Part shown: piece by piece, positions 57,117-64,000 of the stretch
Layout: each line of letters starts with the position of its first letter
Numbering within the stretch: the first letter of the stretch is position 1
Source of the DNA: Rhodanobacter sp. FDAARGOS 1247
GTDB taxonomy: Bacteria > Pseudomonadota > Gammaproteobacteria > Xanthomonadales > Rhodanobacteraceae
Direction of reading: 5' to 3'
Assembly: GCF_016889805.1 (NCBI RefSeq)
Contig: NZ_CP069535.1
Location: 1,922,001-1,986,000, forward strand
DNA length: 64,000 nucleotides
Translations under genes and position numbers: made by a program
Notes under the pieces: generated by a model
What the model was told of the DNA's origin: nothing
The model's input: only the letters and a program-made list of their open reading frames with translations
The model's database searches: none

Positions 57117-58007
57117 ATGACCCGCAAGACCCTGAAGGTCGCCCTGCTGCAGGAAACCGACCGCGGCAGCCGCGACGCCAATCTCGATGCGATCGAAGCC
57201 GGCCTGCGCGAAGCCGCGGCCGCCGGCGCCGAACTGGTGCTGCTGCAGGAACTGCACAACGGGCCGTACTTCTGCCAGCACGAGTCGGTCGAGGTGTTCG
57301 ACCAGGCCGAGACGATTCCCGGCCCCGGCACCGAGCGCATCGGCAAGCTGGCCGAAGAACTCCAGCTGGTGGTGGTCGCCTCGCTGTTCGAGAAGCGGGC
57401 GACCGGGCTGTACCACAACACCGCCGTCGTCTTCGATCGCTCGGCGGCGATCGCGGGCAAGTATCGCAAGATGCACATCCCCGACGACCCCGCCTTTTAC
57501 GAGAAGTTCTACTTCACCCCGGGCGACCTCGGCTTCGAGCCGATCGACACCTCGGTCGGCCGGCTCGGCGTGCTGGTGTGCTGGGACCAGTGGTATCCGG
57601 AAGCGGCGCGCCTGATGGCGCTGGCCGGCGCCGAACTGCTGCTCTACCCCACCGCGATCGGCTGGGACCCGAACGACGAACAGGCCGAGAAGGATCGCCA
57701 GCGCGACGCCTGGATCACCGTGCAGCGCGGTCACGCGGTGGCCAACGGCCTGCCCCTGCTGTCGTGCAACCGCACCGGCTACGAAGCGGACCCGACGGCG
57801 ACAGGCGCGGGCATCCAGTTCTGGGGGTCGAGCTTTGTCGCCGGTCCGCAGGGCGAATACCTGGCCCAGGCTGGTACGGAAGGCCGCGAACTGCTGCTGG
57901 CCGAGGTGGACCTGGCGCGCAGCGAGCATGTGCGGCGGATCTGGCCGTTCCTGCGCGATCGCCGCATCGATGCCTACGCCGACCTGCTCAGGCGCTACCG
58001 CGACTGA
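57117..58007 (+). CDS. aguB: N-carbamoylputrescine amidase
   Basis: 296 residues of the nitrilase superfamily. Catalytic Glu in VLLQELHNGPYF, Lys in KYRKMHIPDDP, and Cys155 in VLVCWDQWYPEAAR. Hydrolyses N-carbamoylputrescine to putrescine, CO2 and ammonia. Located 59 bp after aguA on the same strand, so the two form one operon. ATG 57117 fits the family; the ATG at 57099 is only six codons earlier. Confidence 0.95.
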   Translation: MTRKTLKVALLQETDRGSRDANLDAIEAGLREAAAAGAELVLLQELHNGPYFCQHESVEVFDQAETIPGPGTERIGKLAEELQLVVVASLFEKRATGLYHNTAVVFDRSAAIAGKYRKMHIPDDPAFYEKFYFTPGDLGFEPIDTSVGRLGVLVCWDQWYPEAARLMALAGAELLLYPTAIGWDPNDEQAEKDRQRDAWITVQRGHAVANGLPLLSCNRTGYEADPTATGAGIQFWGSSFVAGPQGEYLAQAGTEGRELLLAEVDLARSEHVRRIWPFLRDRRIDAYADLLRRYRD

Positions 58008-58091
58008 AACCGGACGGGCACGCTGCTGCTTGTTCCGCATGGCCTTCGTCCCCATGCTTGGACTTTCCCTTCAGACCGGCCTGCTGATCGC

Positions 58092-59327
58092 ATGAGTGTC
58101 CCCGAAACCGAAGTCACCACGTCGCCCGCCGCGCTCGACAGCCAGCCGATCGAACGGGTGCAACGCGACGGCGTGGAGTACGTGGTGCTGGGCACCGCGC
58201 ACGTATCGCGCAGCAGCATGGAAGCGGTCGAGGCCCTGCTCGATCACGAGCACTTCGATGCGGTGGCGGTGGAACTCTGCGACAGCCGCGCGCAAAGCAT
58301 GCGCGATCCCGAAGCGTTCAAGCAGATGGACCTGTTCAAGGTGATCCGCCAGGGCAAGGCCGGCATGGTCGCCGCCAGCTTGGTGCTGTCGACGTTCCAG
58401 AAGCGCCTCGCCGACCAGTCCGGCATCCAGCCTGGCGCCGAAATGAAGGCGGCGATGGATGGCGCCGAACGACGCAACCTGCCGTTGTGGACGATCGACC
58501 GCGAGGTCGGCACCACGCTGAAGCGGGCCTGGCGCAGCGTGGGTTTCTGGCAGCGCTTCGGCCTGCTCGGCGGCCTGCTGGCCAGCGTGTTCGATCGCGA
58601 GGAGATCGCCCAGGGCGACATCGAGAAGCTGAAGCAGGAAGACCTGCTCGAAAGCGCGTTCAGCGAATTCGCCACCGGCTCCAAGCCGCTCTACGACAGC
58701 CTGATCGGCGAACGCGATGCGTTCATGGCTGCACGCCTGCGCCAGGAAGCGGCAAGCTCGGCCGGCCCGGAGAACCGCCGCGTGCTGGTGGTGATCGGCG
58801 CAGGTCACCTGAAGGGCATGTGCACCCTGCTGCGCGATCAGCAGGACGATCCCGCGGCCAGGGTTGCCGAGCTGGCCGCGTTGCCGCCCAAGGCGCGCTG
58901 GCCGAAATGGCTTGCGGTGGGCCTGGTGCTGTTGGTGTTCGCCGCCATCGCCTGGGCCTTCCATCAGAACGCGGCACTGGGCGCGCAGGCGCTGCGTGAC
59001 TGGGTGCTGTTCACCGGCGGCTTCGCCGCATTGGGCGCACTGGCAGCCGGCGGTCATCCGGTCAGCATCCTGGCCGCCTTCATCGCCGCACCGATCAAGC
59101 CGTTCCGTCCCGGCATCCCCGCCGGCGGCATCAGCGCGATGGCCGAAGCCTGGGTGCGTCGCCCCCGGGTGGTCGACTTCGACACCTTGCGCGACGACAT
59201 CGTGCACTGGAGCGGCTGGTGGAAGAACCGCGTGGCACGCACCCTGCTGAACTTCTTCCTGGTCAGCGTGGGCACGATCATCGGCGAGTACAGCGCCGGC
59301 ATCCACATCTTCAAGAGCCTGTTCTGA
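58092..59327 (+). CDS. TraB-family membrane protein (pheromone shutdown-like)
   Basis: 411 residues. The N-terminal TraB domain has VLGTAHVSRSSMEAVEALL, DAVAVELCDSRA, and VVIGAGHLKGM with conserved Gly-His and Glu residues. Three or four membrane helices follow, beginning WLAVGLVLLVFAAIAWAF. The name comes from the Enterococcus TraB; the biochemical role in proteobacteria is unknown, though a metal-dependent hydrolase similar to TIKI is suggested for the superfamily. Ends at a hairpin before tRNA-Leu. Confidence 0.85.
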   Translation: MSVPETEVTTSPAALDSQPIERVQRDGVEYVVLGTAHVSRSSMEAVEALLDHEHFDAVAVELCDSRAQSMRDPEAFKQMDLFKVIRQGKAGMVAASLVLSTFQKRLADQSGIQPGAEMKAAMDGAERRNLPLWTIDREVGTTLKRAWRSVGFWQRFGLLGGLLASVFDREEIAQGDIEKLKQEDLLESAFSEFATGSKPLYDSLIGERDAFMAARLRQEAASSAGPENRRVLVVIGAGHLKGMCTLLRDQQDDPAARVAELAALPPKARWPKWLAVGLVLLVFAAIAWAFHQNAALGAQALRDWVLFTGGFAALGALAAGGHPVSILAAFIAAPIKPFRPGIPAGGISAMAEAWVRRPRVVDFDTLRDDIVHWSGWWKNRVARTLLNFFLVSVGTIIGEYSAGIHIFKSLF

Positions 59328-59336
59328 CTCGCGATA

Positions 59337-59365
59337 GAAGAAAACCACAGGAAGCGGTTTTCTTC
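59337..59365 (+). terminator. Hairpin after the TraB-family gene
   Basis: 10-bp stem GAAGAAAACC / GGTTTTCTTC with a 9-base loop. The T-rich arm may serve as terminator. Confidence 0.5.
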
Positions 59366-59460
59366 ACAGGCTCTGACGCGCCGCGCGTAACAGGCCTGCG
59401 CCGGGCGCATGCTACGATGCGCGCCGCCTGCAGCCGTGCTGCAGCACGCTGCGACATCCC

Positions 59461-59547
59461 GCCCGGATGGCGAAACTGGTAGACGCAAGGGACTTAAAAT
59501 CCCTCACCCTCACGGGTATCCCGGTTCGATCCCGGGTCCGGGCACCA
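59461..59547 (+). tRNA. tRNA-Leu(UAA)
   Basis: Long-variable-arm class II tRNA of 87 nt with encoded CCA. Acceptor GCCCGGA / TCCGGGC; anticodon loop CTTAAAA with anticodon TAA at 59495-59497; T loop GGTTCGATCC. Same isoacceptor as E. coli leuZ. Confidence 0.97.
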
Positions 59548-59592
59548 CACACTCCCTCCACGCCCGATCTTTTCCGCGGCTGCCACGCGCAC

Positions 59593-59623
59593 AAAAAAAG
59601 TGCGGCGGACAAAGCCGCCGCAC
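59593..59623 (-). terminator. Intrinsic terminator of the HU gene
   Basis: Minus-strand 9-bp stem GTGCGGCGG / CCGCCGCAC with loop CTTTGT, followed by TTTTTTTG (the A-run at 59593-59599 on the plus strand). It lies 32 bp after the stop. Confidence 0.85.
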
Positions 59624-59655
59624 CTTCATGACAGACGCTGGGTAACCCGTGGCAA

Positions 59656-60042
59656 TCAGGCCGCGGCATCCTTCAGCTTCTTGAGCGGACGGATCTTGAC
59701 CTTGACCGATGCCGGCTTGGCCGCGAACCACTGCTCTTCCTTGGTGAACGGGTTGATGCCCTTGCGCTTCGGCTTGGCCGGCACGCTCACCGCGGTGATC
59801 TTCAGCAGGCCCGGCAGCTGGAACGAGCCGGCGCCCTTCTTGTGCACGGAACCGGCAACCGCGCCTTCCAGCGCTGCGAGCACGGCACGGACGTCCTTGG
59901 CGACCACGCCGCTGGCTTCCACGATATGCGCCACCAGGCTGGACTTGTTCAGCGCTTCCTTGATCGGCTTCGGAGCAGCCGGTGCGGCTTTCGCCTTCGG
60001 TGCCGGCTTGCTCTTGGCTGCTGCTTTCTGTGCCTTTGCCAT
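59656..60042 (-). CDS. HU-family DNA-binding protein with basic N-terminal tail
   Basis: 128 residues, longer than HU (90). The N-terminal 36 residues are an Ala/Lys/Pro tail (AKSKPAPKAKAAPAAPKP). The HU core follows from KEALNKSSLVAHIVEASG to the end, with the DNA arm around GLLKITAVSVPAKPKRKGIN. The tail recalls histone H1-like extensions known from some Xanthomonadales HU proteins. A nucleoid protein, bending or compacting DNA. GAGGGGAAATCC precedes ATG 60042. Confidence 0.92.
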   Translation of the reverse strand: MAKAQKAAAKSKPAPKAKAAPAAPKPIKEALNKSSLVAHIVEASGVVAKDVRAVLAALEGAVAGSVHKKGAGSFQLPGLLKITAVSVPAKPKRKGINPFTKEEQWFAAKPASVKVKIRPLKKLKDAAA

Positions 60043-60257
60043 GGATTTCCCCTCGTCTAGGTGTGATGGATGGATGCATTGCCTCACGGCCCGCTGAATG
60101 TAGGGGAATTTAAGGGTTCCGCCAACGGGTCTCGCAGGAAAATCATCGATTCCTGCAGGAAAAGTGCATGCCGTCGCCCGCGAAGGTCATTTTCCGGTCG
60201 TCATGGCGTACGCTACGCGCCATGAATCCGCCGACCGAGGCGGATCGGGGGAATCGG

Positions 60258-62399
60258 ATGGCGGTGGTGGATCACCCCGGCTTTGGCTATTTCACTGCCG
60301 CACTGCTGGCGATGGCCGCCCTGGCTTATGGCGCTGCCGTGCAGTTCCTGGTGATCGGCGCGCGCCAGCGGCACGACCGCACCCACCTCGCGTTTGCCGT
60401 GCTGGCGACCTGCCTTGCCACGCTGGCACTGGGCAACGCACTGATGAATGCGGCCGACTCGGTGGCGCCCGCCATTCGCGGCCTGCGCATGGTCACTGGC
60501 GCGGCGATCCTCGCGATGCCGGCGCTGATGGTCTTCGTCGGCTGCTACACCGGCAGGCCGGCGAAACGCCCCGTCCTGGGTGCCGTCTGTTTCGCCGCGC
60601 TGGGCATGTTCGCGTTCAACCTGATCCAGCCGTACACGGCGTTCGACACGACGCTGCGCGAAGGCACGCCGCTGGTGCTGCCATGGGGAGAGTCGCTGTT
60701 CACTCTGGACGGCACGCGTTCGTTCGGCGGCGATGCCTTTCGCTGGGCCAGCTACGTCATCTTCCTGTGGGCGCTGTACCGTGCATGGCGACAGTACCGG
60801 GAAGGCCAGCGCCTGCGCGGCGCCTTGCTGGGCCTGTGCCTGCTGATCCAGTTTGTCGCGCTGTTGTGGGGCGCCATCGTGGTCAGCACGCTGGGCAAGC
60901 CCTACCCTTCGCTGGATGCGTTCGCCTTTCTTTCCTTCGTGCTGCTGATGGGCGTTTCCCTGGCTGGCCAGATGCACGCGCACACCCTGCAGCTCGAACG
61001 CACGGCCAGGGAGTTGCGTGCCGAGGCGGACATTCGCCGCGAGACCGAACTCGACCTGCGCCACGCTGCCTACCACGATGCGTTGACCGGGCTGCCCAAC
61101 CGGTTGCGCGCGCTGTACACCCTGGCCGACCTGATCGCCGATGCCACACAATCGCATCAGCACGGCGCCGTGCTGATGATCGACCTCGACAACTTCAAGA
61201 CCATCAACGACTCGCTGGGGCATCACGTGGGCGATCGCGTGCTGGAAAGCATTGCCGACAGCCTGCTCTCCGTGGCGCCTGCCGCGTCCACCGTGGCCCG
61301 CCTCGGTGGCGACGAATTCGTGGTGCTGCTGGGACCCGCCAGCACCAGCGCCGACGATGCCGCGGCCCGGGCGATGGATGTCGCCGCAGGGATGCTGCAG
61401 CGACTCGCCGCGCCACTGGCGATCGACAATCGCGTGCTCGGCGTGGGCGCCAGCATCGGCGTGGCGTTGTTCCCCGAGCACGGCCAGGGCGCAGCTGACG
61501 TGGTTCGCTGCGCGGACATCGCTCTGTATCGCGCCAAGTCCACCGGGCGCAATGCGGCGCGTCTGTTCCTGCCGCACATGCAACGCGATGCCGATGAACG
61601 ACTGGAGCTGGAACGCGGCCTGCGCACGGCACTGGAACAGCAGGACTTCTCGCTGCACTTCCAGCCCCAGGTGGACATGCACGGTGCGCTGGTGGGCGCC
61701 GAGGCGCTGCTGCGCTGGAACCACGCCCGTCTGGGGCAGGTTTCGCCAGCCATCTTCATTCCGATCGCCGAGGAAACCGGCCTGATCCACGCCATCGGTA
61801 CGTGGGCGATCGAATGCGCCTGCCGGCACATCCGCCAGTGGCGCGAGCAGGACATCGATTTCGGTGGGCGCATCTCCATCAACATCAGCCCATGGCAAAT
61901 TGCCCACCCGCAGTTCGTGTCGAACCTCGCCGAGCAGGTGGCCGCGGCGGGCATCGAGCCTTCCACGCTTACCCTGGAGCTGACCGAGAGCGCCCTGCTC
62001 GGTGACTTCGACGCGGCCCTGCGCACCTTGCAGCAGCTTTCCGCGATCGGCTTCCGCCTGGCGCTCGACGACTTCGGCACCGGCTATTCCTCGCTCGCCT
62101 ATCTGCAGCAACTGCCCCTGGACGAGTTGAAGATCGATCGCTCCTTCATCGGCGCGCTGCAGGCAACCATTGCCGATCCGCTGGCCAGCTTCGTGATCGA
62201 CGTAGGCCGTCGCCTCGGCATGACCACGATTGCCGAAGGCGTGGAAACGGCCGAACAGGAAGCCGTGTTGCGCGAACTGGGCTGTGACCTGATGCAGGGC
62301 TACTTCATCTGCAGACCGCTGGCGGCGGACGACTTCCGGCAATGGGTCGGTCAACGAGCCGCCGCACCTGCTGTCGATGCCGTCCCCGCCGGCGCCTGA
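60258..62399 (+). CDS. GGDEF-EAL membrane protein (c-di-GMP turnover)
   Basis: 713 residues. The N-terminal half has about eight membrane helices (FTAALLAMAALAYGAAVQFLV to FLSFVLLMGVSLAGQM). The GGDEF domain has an intact G350-GDEF, without the RxxD inhibitory site five residues before it. The EAL domain starts at E482-A-L and contains DDFGTGYSS and EGVET, so both diguanylate cyclase and phosphodiesterase motifs are intact. Sets c-di-GMP level in response to a membrane signal. ATG 60258 is preferred for its GGGGGA ribosome site; ATG 60222 is possible. A terminator follows at 62444 on the other strand. Confidence 0.92.
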   Translation: MAVVDHPGFGYFTAALLAMAALAYGAAVQFLVIGARQRHDRTHLAFAVLATCLATLALGNALMNAADSVAPAIRGLRMVTGAAILAMPALMVFVGCYTGRPAKRPVLGAVCFAALGMFAFNLIQPYTAFDTTLREGTPLVLPWGESLFTLDGTRSFGGDAFRWASYVIFLWALYRAWRQYREGQRLRGALLGLCLLIQFVALLWGAIVVSTLGKPYPSLDAFAFLSFVLLMGVSLAGQMHAHTLQLERTARELRAEADIRRETELDLRHAAYHDALTGLPNRLRALYTLADLIADATQSHQHGAVLMIDLDNFKTINDSLGHHVGDRVLESIADSLLSVAPAASTVARLGGDEFVVLLGPASTSADDAAARAMDVAAGMLQRLAAPLAIDNRVLGVGASIGVALFPEHGQGAADVVRCADIALYRAKSTGRNAARLFLPHMQRDADERLELERGLRTALEQQDFSLHFQPQVDMHGALVGAEALLRWNHARLGQVSPAIFIPIAEETGLIHAIGTWAIECACRHIRQWREQDIDFGGRISINISPWQIAHPQFVSNLAEQVAAAGIEPSTLTLELTESALLGDFDAALRTLQQLSAIGFRLALDDFGTGYSSLAYLQQLPLDELKIDRSFIGALQATIADPLASFVIDVGRRLGMTTIAEGVETAEQEAVLRELGCDLMQGYFICRPLAADDFRQWVGQRAAAPAVDAVPAGA

Positions 62400-62443
62400 C
62401 TCCGGCTGCGACGCGAACACGCATGGCCAGCGACGTGGCCAAC

Positions 62444-62467
62444 AAAAAACCCGCCAGCGGCGGGTTT
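62444..62467 (-). terminator. Terminator after tRNA-Cys
   Basis: Minus-strand AAACCCGCC-GCT-GGCGGGTTT followed by TTTGTTGG. Ends the pgsA-tRNA transcript, and sits against the 3' end of the GGDEF-EAL gene. Confidence 0.85.
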
Positions 62468-62495
62468 CAGGGCTGCATGGCAGCCAATCGGGCAA

Positions 62496-62569
62496 TGGAG
62501 GCCTAGGTCGGAATCGAACCGGCGTACGCGGATTTGCAGTCCGCTGCATGACCACTCTGCCACCAGGCC
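62496..62569 (-). tRNA. tRNA-Cys(GCA)
   Basis: 74 nt with encoded CCA. Acceptor GGCCTGG / CTAGGCC (one G-U), anticodon loop with GCA (ACTGCAAAT), T loop GGTTCGATTCC. Third RNA gene behind pgsA, like cysT in E. coli. Confidence 0.96.
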
Positions 62570-62613
62570 ATTGCTTCGATAAACGCGACCGGAATGATCG
62601 CAGCTTGTCCCGA

Positions 62614-62642
62614 AAAAACAAAACCCCGGAAAGCCGAGGTTC
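62614..62642 (-). terminator. Hairpin between tRNA-Gly and tRNA-Cys
   Basis: Minus-strand AACCTCGG-CTTT-CCGGGGTT with one mismatch, then TTGTTTTTTCGGG. Partial terminator or processing stem. Confidence 0.55.
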
Positions 62643-62653
62643 TGCGTTGAAAC

Positions 62654-62729
<76 letters not shown>

Positions 62730-62820
62730 ATCGGAGCCGTGAATCATACCAGAATGAACTCGCTTGTGAATAGCCTTGAGGGCAAATTCGGCAAGGGATT
62801 TCATCCGGCCCGAAAACGAC

Positions 62821-62845
62821 GAGGCCCCGAACACGTCGGGGCCTC
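62821..62845 (-). terminator. Hairpin between the two tRNA-Gly genes
   Basis: Perfect 10-bp stem GAGGCCCCGA / TCGGGGCCTC with a 5-base loop; on the minus strand it is followed by TCGTTTTCGG. Confidence 0.6.
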
Positions 62846-62855
62846 ATCTTCGAAC

Positions 62856-62931
<76 letters not shown>

Positions 62932-63003
62932 ATTGGAGCCGCGCATTCTAATACGTGATGGCGGATCGTCAAGCCCGGATTTGCAACAACGCGAACCGCC
63001 TGC

Positions 63004-63615
63004 TCAGGACCCGGCCTTGTCGACCGGCGACGGCTCCTGCATGTCGCTGCTGAGCAGCGGCCACGCGGCGCGCAGATAGGTCAGTCCGGACCAGATCGTC
63101 AGCACGCCGGCAATCACCAGCAGCGCTTCGCCGATGTGATAGAGCCGCAACGCCTCGGCGGCCTTCTCGTGCTGCACGATCAGCACCACCAGCGCGACCA
63201 TCTGCATCACCGTTTTCAACTTGCCGATGAAGGCGACCTTCACCGTGGCGCGCATGCCGATGCCGGCCATCCATTCGCGCAGCGCCGAAACGCTGATTTC
63301 GCGCCCCACGATCACCGCTGCCGTCACCGCCATCACGATGCCCGGCCAGCCGCCGCGGTGTGCTTCCACCAGCAGGAACAGGGTCACCGCCACCATCAGC
63401 TTGTCGGCCACCGGGTCGAGGAACGCGCCGAAGGCCGAGGTGAGTTTCATGCGCCTGGCCAGATAGCCGTCCAGCCAGTCGGTGATCGCAGCCAGCACGA
63501 ACACGATCGCCGCGGTGATGTTGTGCCCGGGGAACGGCAGGTAGAACACCGCCACCATCACCGGCAGCAAGGCAACACGGAACAGGGTCAGCCAGGTCGG
63601 CAGGTTGATGCGCAT
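63004..63615 (-). CDS. pgsA: CDP-diacylglycerol-glycerol-3-phosphate 3-phosphatidyltransferase
   Basis: 203 residues with five or six membrane helices. The CDP-alcohol phosphotransferase motif is complete: D-W-L-DG-YL-AR, then G and two spaced Asp in FGAFLDPVADK (near 45-71). Makes phosphatidylglycerol phosphate for PG and cardiolipin. ATG 63615 gives MRINLPTWLTLFRV, the family start. Sits between uvrC and tRNA-Gly as in E. coli. Confidence 0.96.
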   Translation of the reverse strand: MRINLPTWLTLFRVALLPVMVAVFYLPFPGHNITAAIVFVLAAITDWLDGYLARRMKLTSAFGAFLDPVADKLMVAVTLFLLVEAHRGGWPGIVMAVTAAVIVGREISVSALREWMAGIGMRATVKVAFIGKLKTVMQMVALVVLIVQHEKAAEALRLYHIGEALLVIAGVLTIWSGLTYLRAAWPLLSSDMQEPSPVDKAGS

Positions 63616-63687
63616 GATTCTTTCCAGTGGTTTGCGCCAGTTTCGCACGCCGATGCGCTACTGCCGAGTGAAAGGGTTTGCCGATGT

Positions 63688-64000
63688 TCAGCCATGCAGG
63701 CTGGCGTAGATCCGTTCGGCGAGGCCGCGGTCGATGCCCTTCACCTGCATCAGTTCCTCGACGCCGGCGCCCTCGACCCCCTGCATGCCGCCGAACGCCT
63801 TCAGCAGCGCCGAGCGGCGGCGGGCGCCCACGCCCGGCACGTCTTCGAGCACGCTGCGCTCGCGGGCCTTCTCGCGGCGCTTGCGGTGGCCGCTGATGGC
63901 GAAGCGGTGAGCTTCGTCGCGCACCGCGGCAACCAGATGCAACGCGGGCGACGACGAGCCCGGGTGCAGCTCGCGTCCCGGGCTTCCCGCTTCGATCCGC
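63688..64000 (-). CDS. uvrC: UvrABC nuclease subunit C, C-terminal end only
   Basis: The frame is open to the window edge; 103 residues are visible. It shows RDEAHRFAISGHRKRREKARERS and the C-terminal helix-hairpin-helix pair LEDVPGVGARRRSALLKAFGG and LMQVKGIDRGLAERIYASLHG, which is the end of UvrC, the excinuclease that makes both incisions in nucleotide excision repair. The rest lies to the right of the window. Confidence 0.93.
   Translation of the reverse strand, partial: RIEAGSPGRELHPGSSSPALHLVAAVRDEAHRFAISGHRKRREKARERSVLEDVPGVGARRRSALLKAFGGMQGVEGAGVEELMQVKGIDRGLAERIYASLHG

Overview
The window looks like a chromosomal segment of a high-GC gammaproteobacterium of the Xanthomonadales (Lysobacterales), most likely a Rhodanobacteraceae member (Rhodanobacter/Dyella-like). 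This is inferred from gene order and protein character: ndk-rlmN-pilF-rodZ, yfgM-bamB-der, recJ next to an rpfE-like gene, lysS near prfB, an HU protein with an Ala/Lys/Pro-rich tail, and a Xanthomonas-type dif site. No database search was run.

Layout. 0-11.8 kb is accessory: an edge-truncated YadA-like adhesin, an ECF sigma factor with a Ser/Thr kinase-TPR partner, a small secreted protein that shares a promoter-like box with the adhesin, a possible ExoY-type cyclase relative, an SPFH/zinc-ribbon/small-membrane-protein operon, an unknown 314-residue protein and a lipoprotein. 12-18 kb carries an isochorismatase-family hydrolase, a GlxA-type regulator, and a beta-oxidation pair with a TetR regulator that has two PsrA-like operators. 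18-30.3 kb is core: ndk, rlmN, pilF, rodZ-like, yfgM, bamB, der, a GNAT gene, folD, guaB, guaA, tadA and a VOC protein.

At 31.3 kb lies a 28-bp dif-like site, followed after 17 bp by a gene of the VC1465/XafT (Xer recombination activation) family. FtsK-orienting KOPS octamers switch strand preference there, so the window probably spans the replication terminus. 31.8-43 kb holds msrB-msrA, zipA, smc, a bolA-like/yciI pair, an acyltransferase, lysS, prfB with its programmed frameshift, and a protein with two aspartyl-protease motifs.

43.9-45.8 kb holds asnB behind what reads as a complete transcription attenuator: a 40-codon leader peptide with seven Asn codons in eleven, an antiterminator segment and an intrinsic terminator. 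I consider this the most interesting regulatory element in the window. 45.8-50.3 kb is a translationally coupled acyltransferase / PAP2 phosphatase / PEP-synthase-like operon. 50.3-55.3 kb holds a SpoIIAA-like gene, recJ, rpfE-like and an ABC-F ATPase. 55.5-59.5 kb has aguA-aguB (agmatine to putrescine), a TraB-family gene and tRNA-Leu. The right end has an HU gene, a GGDEF-EAL protein, tRNA-Cys, two tRNA-Gly genes, pgsA and the 3' end of uvrC: a split version of the E. coli uvrC-pgsA-glyW-cysT-leuZ cluster.
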